From CAWFZT01 sp963820415 (GTDB lineage Bacteria; Chloroflexota; Anaerolineae; Anaerolineales; Anaerolineaceae), in contig CAWFZT010000008.1 in NCBI GenBank assembly GCA_963820415.1, forward strand, positions 434,001-498,000: a stretch of DNA of 64,000 bases, in the 5' to 3' direction. Numbering within the stretch: position 1 is the first letter of the stretch; each line of letters begins with the position of its first letter. The position numbers and the translations under genes were made by a program. Positions 33,417 to 43,033 of this stretch are shown in pieces. A model generated the notes under the pieces. The model was given only the letters and a program-made list of their open reading frames with translations. It ran no database searches and was not told where the DNA came from.

Positions 33417-34847
33417 TTGATCGTTATCACCCCGGAAAATGATCACGCTTACCTTTCCCTGGTAGGGATAACACCGGATGCCTACTTAAATCACACCTTT
33501 TATCTCCCTGATCTGCTCAAGACGGTAAAAAGAGTCCTGTCTAACGGCAAACCTATGTCTGAAGAGAAACCTGTTTCTAAAAACCCGCTGATTCCCCCTG
33601 ATTCCGCCAGTTACCCCTGGCAAATCGATCCAGACCAGGCAACCAGGCAACTGGCGGATGTTTTGGGGGAATCCTCGGCTTCCGCGGCCCTGATGATGCT
33701 CAAAGGGCAAATCTGGGCCTTTACCGGTTCACTGGACAAGACCGCCTCACAGGAAATAGTCGCTACCCTGGCGCGCTACCTGGATGGCGTTGAAAAAAGC
33801 GACCTGGCGCGTTTCGTGCGCCTTAATTCTACCAAGAGCGAATACATGGTCTACGCCACCATCCTGGTGGATGACCTGGTTCTGGCGCTGGTTTTCGACG
33901 CCTCGACCCCAATAACGCGCATCCGTTCCCAGGTGATCAAGCTAGCGCGCGCATTGAAGCAATCCGAAAAGATACCCGAACAGGCGGCCCCTGCCCCCGC
34001 GCCGCCAGCTCCCCCCCCTGCGCAGTGGGCTCCAGCCGAACGCGTCGAGATCCTCGCTCGACCGGAAACCGGCCCCGAAGAGAATTCTTCCGGAGACGAG
34101 GACGAGACTCCGCTCGATGTGGACGCCCAAATCAGCCTGGCTGAGCTGCTGGCCAATATGCCTCCCCCAGACCTTGTCTCTGAACAGTTTTCCCTGCAAG
34201 ATTGGATGCCCGATCCCAACGACAAGAAAGCTGCCGGAACAAGTCCGGCCGGCGCGACCCTTGGGCTAACGCCGGAAAACATACCGCAGGAGTCACCTCC
34301 CCCGCCAAAGCCTGTCCCTGCCCCAAAGACCGACCAGCCTACACTCGCCCCGGCTCCCAACCAGGCTCCGCCAGAAGATGGCTCTCTCGCCGATACCCAG
34401 CCGCTGATCCTGCATCAGCTCAACCGCCTGAGCGACCTGGAACTGGTGTCGAAGTCCTACAGCCGGCTGACCTACAACTGCCTGATGATCCCGCGTATGC
34501 CACATCATTTCCTAGCCGGAGACCTGGCAGAACACCTCAGCCAGTGGTTCCCACAGTGCTGTCTGGCTTTTGGTTGGCGGTTGGGTGGGTTAACCATCCG
34601 TCCTGAATACATACAGTGGGTGGTCGAAATTTCTCCGACAATTTCACCGGGGAACATGATCCGCGTTCTGCGCGAACGCACCTCGCAGTATATTTTCGAC
34701 ATGTACTCCCATCTCAAGAACGAGAATCCCTCAGGGGATTTTTGGGCGCAGGATTACCTCATTGTAAGTGGATTGCAACCGCCTACCCCCCAGATGTGTC
34801 ATGAATTCGTGGACGAAAGCCGCCGGCGCCAGGGCCTGCAAAATTAG
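33417..34847 (+). CDS. Multi-domain regulator-like protein: receiver remnant, Roadblock/LC7-like domain, inactive IS200-type transposase fold
   Basis: 476 residues in the frame after the last stop; ATG 33555 is another possible start. Residues 1-41 finish the receiver fold. About 71-182 ('QATRQLADVLGESSASAALMMLKGQIWAFTGSLD', 'VYATILVDDLVLALVFD') look like a Roadblock/LC7 profilin-fold domain. A Pro-rich linker follows. Residues about 347-476 align along their length with IS200/IS605 TnpA (Y1 HUH) proteins: 'LTYNCLMIPRM', 'SPTISPGNMIRVLRERTSQYIF', 'FWAQDYLIVSG'. The HUH motif (DHxHL) reads EYIQW (397-401), and the catalytic Tyr helix reads HEFVDESRRRQ. So both His and the Tyr are lost: a domesticated, probably nucleic-acid-binding or structural fold (inference). 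Confidence 0.55.
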   Translation: MIVITPENDHAYLSLVGITPDAYLNHTFYLPDLLKTVKRVLSNGKPMSEEKPVSKNPLIPPDSASYPWQIDPDQATRQLADVLGESSASAALMMLKGQIWAFTGSLDKTASQEIVATLARYLDGVEKSDLARFVRLNSTKSEYMVYATILVDDLVLALVFDASTPITRIRSQVIKLARALKQSEKIPEQAAPAPAPPAPPPAQWAPAERVEILARPETGPEENSSGDEDETPLDVDAQISLAELLANMPPPDLVSEQFSLQDWMPDPNDKKAAGTSPAGATLGLTPENIPQESPPPPKPVPAPKTDQPTLAPAPNQAPPEDGSLADTQPLILHQLNRLSDLELVSKSYSRLTYNCLMIPRMPHHFLAGDLAEHLSQWFPQCCLAFGWRLGGLTIRPEYIQWVVEISPTISPGNMIRVLRERTSQYIFDMYSHLKNENPSGDFWAQDYLIVSGLQPPTPQMCHEFVDESRRRQGLQN

Positions 34848-34892
34848 CCGCAGCCTTATCTTGCACAATGCAAATATGATGGAGCAAACCCC

Positions 34893-37686
34893 ATGCCCCC
34901 TATTTTATACCTAATCGACGGGCACGCATTGGCTTACCGTACTTTTTTCGCACTGACCTCTGCCGGTGGAGGGCGCTGGCAAACCAAAGAAGGTGAGCCG
35001 ACCGCCGGCGTTTATGGCTTCGCCAGCGTACTGATCCGCCTGATCGACCAGGAACACCCCGAATACCTGGCAGTCGCTTTCGATACCGGAAAGACCTTCA
35101 GGGATGAGATCTTCCCGGAATACAAAGCCACCCGCGCCAAGATGCCGGACGACCTCAAGCCGCAGATCGAGCGCATCCGCCAGCTCGTGGACGCTTTCCA
35201 CTTCCCCCGCCTTGAAATGGAGGGCTTCGAAGCCGATGATGTGCTTGGCAGCATCGCCCAACAAGCCGTCGCCCTTGGCCTGGGGGTCAAAATCATCACC
35301 GGCGATCGCGACCTGCTGCAGCTGGTCAACGACCGCATCATCGTCAGCCTGTCGGGCAGCAAGATCTCCGAAGCCAAAGATTACACGCCGGAAGATGTGG
35401 TGGCTTACCTGGGAGTGCGCCCGGACCAGGTGGTGGATTACAAAGCCCTGGTGGGCGACACTTCGGATAACATCCCTGGCGTGGCAGGCATTGGAGAAAA
35501 AACAGCCATCTCACTGTTTAAAACGTATTCGAACCTGGACGAGATTTACGCCCACCTGAAAGACCTGCCCACCCGGGTTTCCACCCGGCTGGAGAGCGGG
35601 CGCGAGTTCGGCTTACCTTAGCCGTAAGCTGGCTGCTATCCGCACCGACCTGCACCTCACCCTCAACCTGGAAGATGCACGCACCGACCACATCAATTTT
35701 CCGGCGGTAGAAGCCTTGTTCCGCCAACTGGAATTCCGCTCGATCATCGACCGCCTGCAAAGCCTTAACCGTCAGGCAGCCCCCGCCCCCACCCAGCAGC
35801 TTTCGCTTTTCGGCGAGAAGGTCACCCGCCTGGGCGTGCCGCAAGCCTACCAGCCGGTGTATCACATCGTCAACACACCCCTGGCCTTGAGTGAGCTGCA
35901 AGAACGCCTGGGGGCAGCCGAACGGATTGCCCTGGATACGGAAACCACCTCCACTGACCCAATCCGTGCCAGCCTGGTGGGTATCTCACTGGCGGTGGAA
36001 GGCGGCCAGGGCTACTACATTCCGGTGGGCCACCACACCGGCGAAACCCAACTCCCTCTGGAACAGGTCATGCAGAGCTTACGGCCATTCCTGGCCGACT
36101 CCCAAAAAAGCATCGTCGGGCACAACCTGAAATATGACTGCCTGGTGATGAGCCAGCACGGGCTGACCCCCGCCCGGCTCAGTTTCGATACCATGATCGC
36201 CGAATGGCTGGTCGACCCGGCCTCCCGCCACCTGGGACTGAAAGATATGGCCGACGCTTACCTGGGTGTGCAAATGACCCACATCGAGGAACTGATCGGC
36301 AAAGGCAAAAACCAGATCAGCATGGCCGAGGTCCCGGTGGAGAAGGCTGCGCCCTATGCCGGGGCAGACGCCGAAGTCACCTTCCGCCTGGTGCCAATCC
36401 TGGAAAAGCGTATGGCCGAGCACAATTCCACTCGGCTGTTCCAGGAAATCGAAATGCCGCTCCTGCCTGTGCTGGCAAGAATGGAGCAGGCGGGCGTGGC
36501 TTTAGACCCGGATTTTCTACAGAAAATGTCGGTAGAACTGTCGCAGCGCCTGGCGGAGATCGAAGCGCAAATTTTTGCCAAGGTGGGTTATTCCTTCAAC
36601 CTGAACTCCACCCAACAGCTATCGAAAGTCCTCTTCGAGACCCTGGCCTTGGAACCGCCCGACCGGCGCAAAAAAACCGCCAGCGGGCATTTCTCCACCT
36701 CAGCAGACGTGCTGGAAGAGCTGCGCGGCGAGCACCCGGTAATCGACTGGATGCTCGAATTCCGCGAGCTGGCCAAGTTGAAATCCACCTACGTCGACTC
36801 GCTGCCCCTGGAGGTCAACCCGATTACCGGGCGCGTGCACACCTCGTTCAACCAGACCGGCTCGGTCACCGGGCGGCTGGCCTCCTCCGACCCGAACCTG
36901 CAAAATATCCCTACCCGAACTGACCTGGGCCGGCGGGTCAGGCAAAGCTTTATCGCCAGCCCGGGAATGCTGCTGCTCTCGGTCGATTATTCGCAGATCG
37001 AACTGCGCATCGTTGCCCACATGTCGGGCGATGAAGCCATGCTGAATGCCTTCCACGCCGGTGAGGATATCCACGCCGCCACAGCCGCGGCGATTTATGC
37101 CGTGCCCCTCGACCAGGTCAATAAAGAACAGCGCCGGCACGCCAAAACGATCAACTTTGGCTTGATTTATGGCATGAGCGCCTTCGGCCTCAGCCGCTCG
37201 GCCGACCTGACCCTGGCCGAAGCCGAAGATTTCGTAAAAGCCTATTTCCGGCAGTTCCCGGGCGTTAAACAATACCTGGATCAAATCCGCCAACTGGCTG
37301 CCTCGCAGGGATATGTAGAGACGCTGCTGGGTCGCAGGCGTTACTTCCCCAACTTGCGCAACTTGACCAACGCCAACCTGCGCAACCGGGAAGAACGCGA
37401 GGCCATCAATGCTCCCATCCAGGGAACGGCTGCGGATATTATGAAAATCGCCATGGTGCGCCTGCAACAGGGGTTAGAAAAAGCCGGCCTGGCAGCCCGC
37501 CTGCTGCTGCAGGTACATGACGAGCTGGTCCTGGAATGCCCTCCTGCTGAATTGGCCGAGACAGCCCGGGTAGTCCAGAATATTATGGAAAATGCCTACT
37601 CGCTTTCCATCCCACTGCTTACCGATGCACGCTACGGAAAAAACTGGGGAGAACTGAAACCCCTCGTTCTTTGGAATTTTCCGTGA
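34893..37686 (+). CDS. polA: DNA polymerase I, frameshifted near residue 240
   Basis: All three domains are present. The 5' nuclease starts at 34893 (LYLIDGHALAYRTFFAL, FEADDVLGSIA, IITGDRDLLQLV). The 3'-5' exonuclease (IALDTETTSTDPIRASLVGIS) and polymerase (LLSVDYSQIELRIVAHMSGDE, RRHAKTINFGLIYGMSAFGLS, LLLQVHDELVLE) lie in the frame ending 37686. The first frame stops at TAG 35619. Homology passes from 'LESGREF' to 'YLSRKLAAIRTDLHL' one base later, so a single extra base near 35609-35611 (ttcggct for ttcgct) explains the break. Restored length is about 930 residues, normal for the family. A polymerase I loss is implausible, which favours a sequence error. Confidence 0.88.
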
Positions 37687-37693
37687 TGAATCA

Positions 37694-37745
37694 CCAGATT
37701 TTGGGGTTTGAGCGCGCGTACGCGCGCTCAAACCCCAAAATCTGG
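37694..37745. repeat. Perfect 52-bp palindrome with CCAGATTTTGG arms, after polA
   Basis: All 26 pairs match about the centre 37719/37720. Outer arm CCAGATTTTGGGG, inner core GAGCGCGCGTACGCGCGCTC. It begins 8 bases after the polA stop and could act as a terminator or as a boundary element. The outer 11 bases are shared with the palindrome at 30066-30103. Confidence 0.7.
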
Positions 37746-37764
37746 ATTCTTTAGAAACTGCGTG

Positions 37765-37770
37765 TATAAT
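37765..37770 (+). promoter_or_regulatory. TATAAT -10 box upstream of the TPR gene
   Basis: TATAAT 25 bases before ATG 37795, directly downstream of the 52-bp palindrome. A clear -35 is lacking. Confidence 0.4.
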
Positions 37771-37794
37771 TTACAGTGTCGAAGGACACGATCC

Positions 37795-40113
37795 ATGGTA
37801 GGAAATCTCGAAGCATTTCAAAAAGCGATGGAACAAGGCCATTCGGCTGCCTGGGAAAAACAATGGGACCGGGCGGCTGGTTTCTACCGCCTGGCGTTAG
37901 AAGAAAGGCCCGACAGCCCGCAGGCGCTGACCAGCCTGGGCATGGCCCTGGTGGAATTGTCCATGTACACCGAAGCGCTGGTTTTCTACCTGCACGCGGC
38001 AACCATTACGCCTGAAGATCCGCTGCCCATTGAACGCATTGGCTGGATCTACGAAAAGCAGGGTAAAGTCCCAGACGCCATGAAATCCTACTTACAGGCC
38101 GCCGAACTGCACTTGAAAGGCCACGACGTAGACAAGGCCATTGAAACCTGGCAAAAAGTGTGTACCTTCCAACCCGATAACCTGCAGGCGCGCACGCGCA
38201 TGGCCCTGATTTTCGACCGTATCGGCAAAAAGGTCAACGCTGTGCGAGAATACCTGGTCGTAGCGGGTTGGCTGCAGAAGAACGGCGACATCGCCAAGGC
38301 CCTGCAGGTGGTGGAATACTGCCTGCAAATTGTCCCAGGAGACAGCGAAGCGCGCCAGGCGCTGGGCATGCTGCGTTCAAACCAGCCGCTCCCCAAGCCC
38401 AACCGCCCGGCTGCTGGGACTATCCCCTTAGTCCCCAAAGAGGCCCCTAAGCTCAAAGCGCCTGCCCCACCTGAACTTACCAGCCCCGACCCGGTCAACG
38501 AAGCCAAGCAGTTGGCTTTGTCGCAGCTCGCTGAGCTGCTTCTTAATGATGAAGACGAGCTGCCTGCCCCACCTGAAGGTTCGGTCAGTCGCCGGGGCAT
38601 CGGCTCTCTGGTGCCCGGTATGGGCGGGTTGCCCATCCTGGAAGCTGACCGGACGCGCGTCAACCTGCACCTCGGCCAGGCGATTGAACTGGAGACGCAA
38701 GGGGCAGACGTGCAGGCCGCCGAAGACCTCGAACGGGCGGCGGAGCTTGGACTGAACCATCCAGCGGCTAACTTTGACCTTGGTTACCTCTTCTTCCGGA
38801 GGAATGCCCAAAAAGCCCTGCACTACCTGCAAAAATCGGTCAGGCAGCCCGAATACTCCCTGGCCAGTTTCCTGTTGCAAGGCCAGGTATACCTGGCAGA
38901 AAACCAATTACCCGAGGCAGTGACAGCCTTTTTGCAGGCGCTGTGCCTGGCGGACCTTACTACCGTGGCTCCCGACGAAGCGGACGGACTGCGCCAGCTT
39001 TACGAGCCAATTATCATCACCCAATCGCAGAACAAAAATCCGGCCACGTTGAAGAATATGTGTGAGACGATCACCAAACAGTTGAGCCAGCCGGATTGGC
39101 GCAAGAACTTGAATGATATCCGCCAGCAGCTCCCAGCCCAACCGGAGGGCAATCCCCCCGTCCCGCTGGCCGAAATGCTGTTGGAGACCGGCAGTGGCCA
39201 GGTGGTGGCAGCCATGGCGCATATCCGCCAGTTGGCTGCAAATAATAAAGTTGCTTCCGCCAGCGAAGAAATCTATTACGCCCTGCAATTTGCTCCCACT
39301 TACCTGCCGATGCACATCCAGCTCGGCGACCTGTTGTTGCAGGAGGGACGAAACCAGGAGGCCGTCGAAAAATTCATGCTGGTGGCGGAGTTGTATTACC
39401 TGCGCGGTGAACCAGGCCAGGCTATCCGCCTGCTCAGGCGCGTGATCAAGCTGGCGCCGATGGACCTGAGCGTGCGCAGCCGCCTGATTGAAATCCTTTC
39501 TAACCAGAACCAGATTGACGAAGCAATCCAGCAGTATAACGAACTGGCGGATATCTACTACCGCTTGACCGAGCTGGATATGGCCCGCCAGACCTACGCG
39601 GCCGCCCTGCGCCTGGTGCAAAAATCGCACAACTATCGCAAATTGGCCATCCAGATCCTCTACAAGGTGGCCGATATCGACCTGCAGCGCCTCGACCTGC
39701 GCCAGGCCCTGCGCATCTTCGAACAAATCCGCACCCTGGAGCCAGAAAACATTGACGGCCGCATCAATCTGGTTATCCTGAATTACCGCCTGGGGCAAGG
39801 CGCCGCCGGTGCGTCAGAAGCCGACGGTTTTGCTACTCTGCTTGAAAATTCAGGCAGACGCAACAAGGCCATCGATTTCCTGGGCGCGGTGATCGCTGAA
39901 CAGCCCGAACACAGCGAGCTGCGTAAACGCCTGGCTGATACTTACCTGCGGGATGGCCAGATAATCGCCGCTGTTGAACAACTCGACCTAGTGGCCAACG
40001 CGCGCCTCAACGCCGGCGACCACGATGGAGCTATCACCATCCTGGAAAGTATCGTCAATCTCAACCCACCCAACGTCGACGAATACCGCCGCGCTCTGGC
40101 ACAGATCCGCTGA
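37795..40113 (+). CDS. Large tetratricopeptide-repeat protein
   Basis: 772 residues from ATG 37795, preceded by GAAGGA and a TATAAT; a longer TTG frame would start inside the palindrome. TPR units are seen throughout, for example 'AAGFYRLALEERPDSPQALTSLGMALVELSMYTEALVFYLHAA', 'IERIGWIYEKQGKVPDAMKSYLQAAEL', and from about residue 500 'PMHIQLGDLLLQEGRNQEAVEKFMLVAELYYLRGEPGQAIRLLRRVI'. A Pro-rich linker (about 200-250) separates two TPR blocks. No signal peptide or membrane helix: a cytoplasmic protein-protein scaffold. Partners unknown; the gene after it follows within 5 bases. Confidence 0.75.
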   Translation: MVGNLEAFQKAMEQGHSAAWEKQWDRAAGFYRLALEERPDSPQALTSLGMALVELSMYTEALVFYLHAATITPEDPLPIERIGWIYEKQGKVPDAMKSYLQAAELHLKGHDVDKAIETWQKVCTFQPDNLQARTRMALIFDRIGKKVNAVREYLVVAGWLQKNGDIAKALQVVEYCLQIVPGDSEARQALGMLRSNQPLPKPNRPAAGTIPLVPKEAPKLKAPAPPELTSPDPVNEAKQLALSQLAELLLNDEDELPAPPEGSVSRRGIGSLVPGMGGLPILEADRTRVNLHLGQAIELETQGADVQAAEDLERAAELGLNHPAANFDLGYLFFRRNAQKALHYLQKSVRQPEYSLASFLLQGQVYLAENQLPEAVTAFLQALCLADLTTVAPDEADGLRQLYEPIIITQSQNKNPATLKNMCETITKQLSQPDWRKNLNDIRQQLPAQPEGNPPVPLAEMLLETGSGQVVAAMAHIRQLAANNKVASASEEIYYALQFAPTYLPMHIQLGDLLLQEGRNQEAVEKFMLVAELYYLRGEPGQAIRLLRRVIKLAPMDLSVRSRLIEILSNQNQIDEAIQQYNELADIYYRLTELDMARQTYAAALRLVQKSHNYRKLAIQILYKVADIDLQRLDLRQALRIFEQIRTLEPENIDGRINLVILNYRLGQGAAGASEADGFATLLENSGRRNKAIDFLGAVIAEQPEHSELRKRLADTYLRDGQIIAAVEQLDLVANARLNAGDHDGAITILESIVNLNPPNVDEYRRALAQIR

Positions 40114-40117
40114 AGAA

Positions 40118-40561
40118 GTGTCCCCGCCTCGTCAGACCCTGCTCGCTTACACCCGGGATGCGCTCGCAATCCTCAGGCACAGCCTGCAGCTTTGCCAGCA
40201 GGGCCATCGTCCGTTCTACAGGGTAACCGCCCTGCAACTGCGCCTGCTGCTGTGCGATACAACCCGCCGGCACAACCAGGCAGTAGACATCGCCGTGCTG
40301 CCGCAGCTCATCCCCAATTTAGAGCTGCCGGCCTTTGGTCCAGGCGGGACGAGACTGCCACTCAATGCTTGGCTGGCCCTGCCCATCCCAGGTCAACCGG
40401 ATCAGGCGCTCACCATCCGGCTACTCATCCGCCGTGTGTGCGACCAGGACGGCGGAGCCCACGTGGATTTTAAGCCCGCAGCCAGCCTGGAAAGTCTCGA
40501 CCCGGCGGAATGGATTCAAGTTATCGGCGAGATCGTGGTAAATAATGTTAATCTGGAATAA
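40118..40561 (+). CDS. Hypothetical protein downstream of the TPR gene
   Basis: 147 residues if GTG 40118 is the start, five bases after the TPR stop; the open frame extends further back inside that gene. No family recognised. It begins with a helical stretch 'TLLAYTRDALAILRHSLQLCQQGHRPFYRVTALQLRLLLCD', then a beta-rich part with 'LPAFGPGGTRLPLNAWLALPIPGQPDQALTIRLLIRRVCDQDGGAHVDF'. Tight spacing suggests translational coupling and a shared role with the TPR scaffold. Confidence 0.5.
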   Translation: MSPPRQTLLAYTRDALAILRHSLQLCQQGHRPFYRVTALQLRLLLCDTTRRHNQAVDIAVLPQLIPNLELPAFGPGGTRLPLNAWLALPIPGQPDQALTIRLLIRRVCDQDGGAHVDFKPAASLESLDPAEWIQVIGEIVVNNVNLE

Positions 40562-40591
40562 AAAAACCAGAAGTACCCGTTGTGGTTAGTC

Positions 40592-41587
40592 TTAAGGTTT
40601 AGGCCAGGCCGATTCATAGGCGCTGATAATGCGATCGATCAGCCGGTCCAGTTCTGCGTCGACCACCTGGCGCGCCGGATCGGCATCGTACCAGGCCATG
40701 ATTTCCTCCACACCGCGCGAAAAAGGAATCGAAGCCACAAAATCAGGCACGATCCGCTTGATCTTGCTATTGTCGAACACCATGCTGACCGCTTTGTCAC
40801 CCAGCAGCCCGGCTCCCCACTCGGCATCATAGGCGGCAATTAAATCCGAAGGCACGTGCACAATCCTGGCCTGCGCCCCCGCCGCTTTCGCCACCAGCTC
40901 GAAGATCTGGTTCCAGTTCAACACCTCGTCGGAGGTGATATGGAAAGCTTCCCCGATAGCATGCGAATTCCCTAGCAGCCCCACGAAACCCCGCGCAAAA
41001 TCCTTGTGATGGGTTATAACCCACAAAGAAGTGCCATCGCCGTGGACGATGACCTGTTTGCCCTGGCGCATCCGGTTGATGACTGTGTAGCCGCCATCGA
41101 TTGGTAAAGCCGTCTTGTCATAGGTAAGGGAGGGACGCACAATCGTGATGGGGAATTTTTCCTGGCGGTATGCCCTCACCAGGCGCTCTTCGCAGGCAAT
41201 CTTATTGCGCGAGTACAGCCAATAGGGGTTATCCAGGGGCGTCAACTCGGTCACCGGCAGGCTGGAAGGCGGGGTCTGGTAGGCTGAAGCTGAGCTGATA
41301 AAAATATACTGCCCTGTATGGCCGCTGAATAATTCCAGATCAGTCTCGATATGCTCAGGGGTGAAAGCCACCCAATCTACCACCACGTCAAACTGCTGCC
41401 CTGAAAGCGCCGCCGCGGCAGCGCTGCGCTGGCGAATATCGCCTTTGAGAACTCGCACGCCCCCAGGCACAGGCCGGCTGGTGGATAGGCCGCGGTTCAA
41501 AAAATAAAGGTCGATGCCGCGTTCCAGTGCCAGGTCGGCGCAGGCCGAACTGATGATGCCGGTGCCGCCAATAAATAATACCTTCAT
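40592..41587 (-). CDS. NAD-dependent epimerase/dehydratase (extended SDR)
   Basis: 331 residues from ATG 41587, where GGAGACAGGG precedes; an upstream start would add 14 residues. 'KVLFIGGTGIISSACADLALERG' is the nucleotide-binding GxxGxxS-type loop. 'FISSASAYQT' gives the catalytic Ser, and 'NPYWLYSRNKIACEERLV' supplies a Tyr-x3-Lys-like YSRNK. 'GEAFHITSDEVLNWNQIFELVAKAAGA' is typical of isoflavone-reductase/CSP41-like epimerases. Substrate unknown. It is read after the aldo/keto reductase gene on the same strand. Confidence 0.8.
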   Translation of the reverse strand: MKVLFIGGTGIISSACADLALERGIDLYFLNRGLSTSRPVPGGVRVLKGDIRQRSAAAAALSGQQFDVVVDWVAFTPEHIETDLELFSGHTGQYIFISSASAYQTPPSSLPVTELTPLDNPYWLYSRNKIACEERLVRAYRQEKFPITIVRPSLTYDKTALPIDGGYTVINRMRQGKQVIVHGDGTSLWVITHHKDFARGFVGLLGNSHAIGEAFHITSDEVLNWNQIFELVAKAAGAQARIVHVPSDLIAAYDAEWGAGLLGDKAVSMVFDNSKIKRIVPDFVASIPFSRGVEEIMAWYDADPARQVVDAELDRLIDRIISAYESAWPKP

Positions 41588-41625
41588 TGCCCTGTCTCCT
41601 AATTGCGGTATTTTTTTTCTCTTCG

Positions 41626-42618
41626 TCAACGTGTTCCATAAGCGTAGGGCGTACGCTCATCGCTTCTATCGGTCGCCGGTGGGGGCTCTGGAGAAAGAGC
41701 AGAAATTTCGGCGCGCAGCTCAGGCGTTATCTCGATTTCCAGCGCCTTCAGCGAACCTTCCAACTGGTTGAGGTTGCGTGCGCCAATGATCGGGGCAGTC
41801 ACGCCGGGATGCGAGCCAACCCAGGCCACCGCCAACCCGGCAGGTTCGTAACCATGGCTGCGGGCAAACTCGGTAAAGCGCTCGGCCGCCGCATAGATCC
41901 AATCATCTTTGTAGCGCGCCATATACATCTTGCTCTCGACCAGGCGGCCATTCGTCGGCCGGTTGGCAGGCGCATATTTTCCAGTCAGCAGCCCTCCCCC
42001 CAACGGGCTATAGGTGATCACCCCCAGGCCCTCAGACTGCGCCATGGGCAGAATTTCCACCTCTGCCTGGCGCTTGACCAGGTTGTACATCGGCTGCAGG
42101 CATTCAAAGCGCGCCCAGCCCTGCCTGGCAGAAATGCCCAGTGACTTAGCCACCTGCCAGGCGGCAAAGTTACTGGCGGCAGGGTAAAGGATCTTGCCGT
42201 TTTGCACCAGGTCGTCCAGGGCGCGCAGACTTTCCTCTACGGGAGTGTAGTCGTCGAAGCGGTGGATGAAATAAATATCCAGATGATCTGTCCTCATGCG
42301 CCGCAGGCTGGCGTCGATTGACTGCATGATATGGCGGCGTGAGGCGCCGCGGGCGTTGACGTCCTCGCCCACCGGGAAGTAGACCTTGCTAGTGACGATC
42401 ACTTCATCCCGGCAGTCAGCTATCAGTCCTCCCAGAATTTCTTCGGAACGCCCACCAGCATACCCGTTGGCGCAGTCGAAGAAATTGATACCCACCTCGC
42501 GACAGCGGTGAAACATGGCGGCTGACGTCGCCTCATCAGCTTCGCCCCCGAACGACATAGTACCAAAACACAGCGAGGATACGCGTACGCCGCTATTGCC
42601 TAAGAATTTATATTTCAT
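41626..42618 (-). CDS. Aldo/keto reductase
   Basis: 330 residues from ATG 42618. 'MKYKFLGNSGVRVSSLCFGTMSFGG' is the classic N-terminus. The catalytic Asp-Tyr-Lys-His set can be placed at FFDCANGYAGG, VTSKVYFP and YFIHRFDD. 'YSPLGGGLLTGKY' and 'HPGVTAPIIGARNLNQLEGSL' bind NADP. It reduces aldehydes or ketones in the cytoplasm; the substrate is unknown. The small 42623-42931 gene ends 4 bases before it, and the epimerase gene follows, suggesting one transcript of three. Confidence 0.88.
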   Translation of the reverse strand: MKYKFLGNSGVRVSSLCFGTMSFGGEADEATSAAMFHRCREVGINFFDCANGYAGGRSEEILGGLIADCRDEVIVTSKVYFPVGEDVNARGASRRHIMQSIDASLRRMRTDHLDIYFIHRFDDYTPVEESLRALDDLVQNGKILYPAASNFAAWQVAKSLGISARQGWARFECLQPMYNLVKRQAEVEILPMAQSEGLGVITYSPLGGGLLTGKYAPANRPTNGRLVESKMYMARYKDDWIYAAAERFTEFARSHGYEPAGLAVAWVGSHPGVTAPIIGARNLNQLEGSLKALEIEITPELRAEISALSPEPPPATDRSDERTPYAYGTR

Positions 42619-42622
42619 TCGA

Positions 42623-42931
42623 TCAGTGCTTCCACTCGCCAACATCGATCCAGGCATATTCCAGGTGAGAGCTCAGGCTGGCGCCGAGTTTGCGCTTGAC
42701 CTTGCGATGGGCATACTGCATCAGGGTCAAACCCCCGATCTCAGACAACCGTTTGCCAATCGCCCTGGCGCGCATGTGGCGGGCCTGTCCATTAAAAGGA
42801 GGCCCGGGGCGTTCGGCAAGATAATCGTCATTCTTACCGATCTGGTATAGCTCCTGAAGTAATTTTTCAACTTCTGGCTTCTTGTCCAGCGGGCAGGGCA
42901 TTGGGGTGGTCAGGTCACGTAAGAATTCCAT
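42623..42931 (-). CDS. Small hypothetical protein
   Basis: 102 residues, ATG 42931 with an aaggagtgctgt ribosome site. Sequence 'MEFLRDLTTPMPCPLDKKPEVEKLLQELYQIGKNDDYLAERPGPPFN' and a basic central part 'RHMRARAIGKRLSEIGGLTLMQYAHRKVKRKLG' suggest a compact helical soluble protein. No family recognised. It leads the three-gene minus-strand group with the aldo/keto reductase and the epimerase. Confidence 0.55.
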   Translation of the reverse strand: MEFLRDLTTPMPCPLDKKPEVEKLLQELYQIGKNDDYLAERPGPPFNGQARHMRARAIGKRLSEIGGLTLMQYAHRKVKRKLGASLSSHLEYAWIDVGEWKH

Positions 42932-43033
42932 ACAGCACTCCTTTTAATATAACGATTGCATAATCATTTTCACACTTTTTTGAATTTGGTGCAAGGTTTT
43001 CTCATAATATGGTAAAAATACTTCAAGCGTGCT

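Noticed and set aside
42623..42850. Plus-strand frame over the small hypothetical gene
   Set aside because: It is antisense to a better-supported gene with a ribosome site and shows no conserved sequence.
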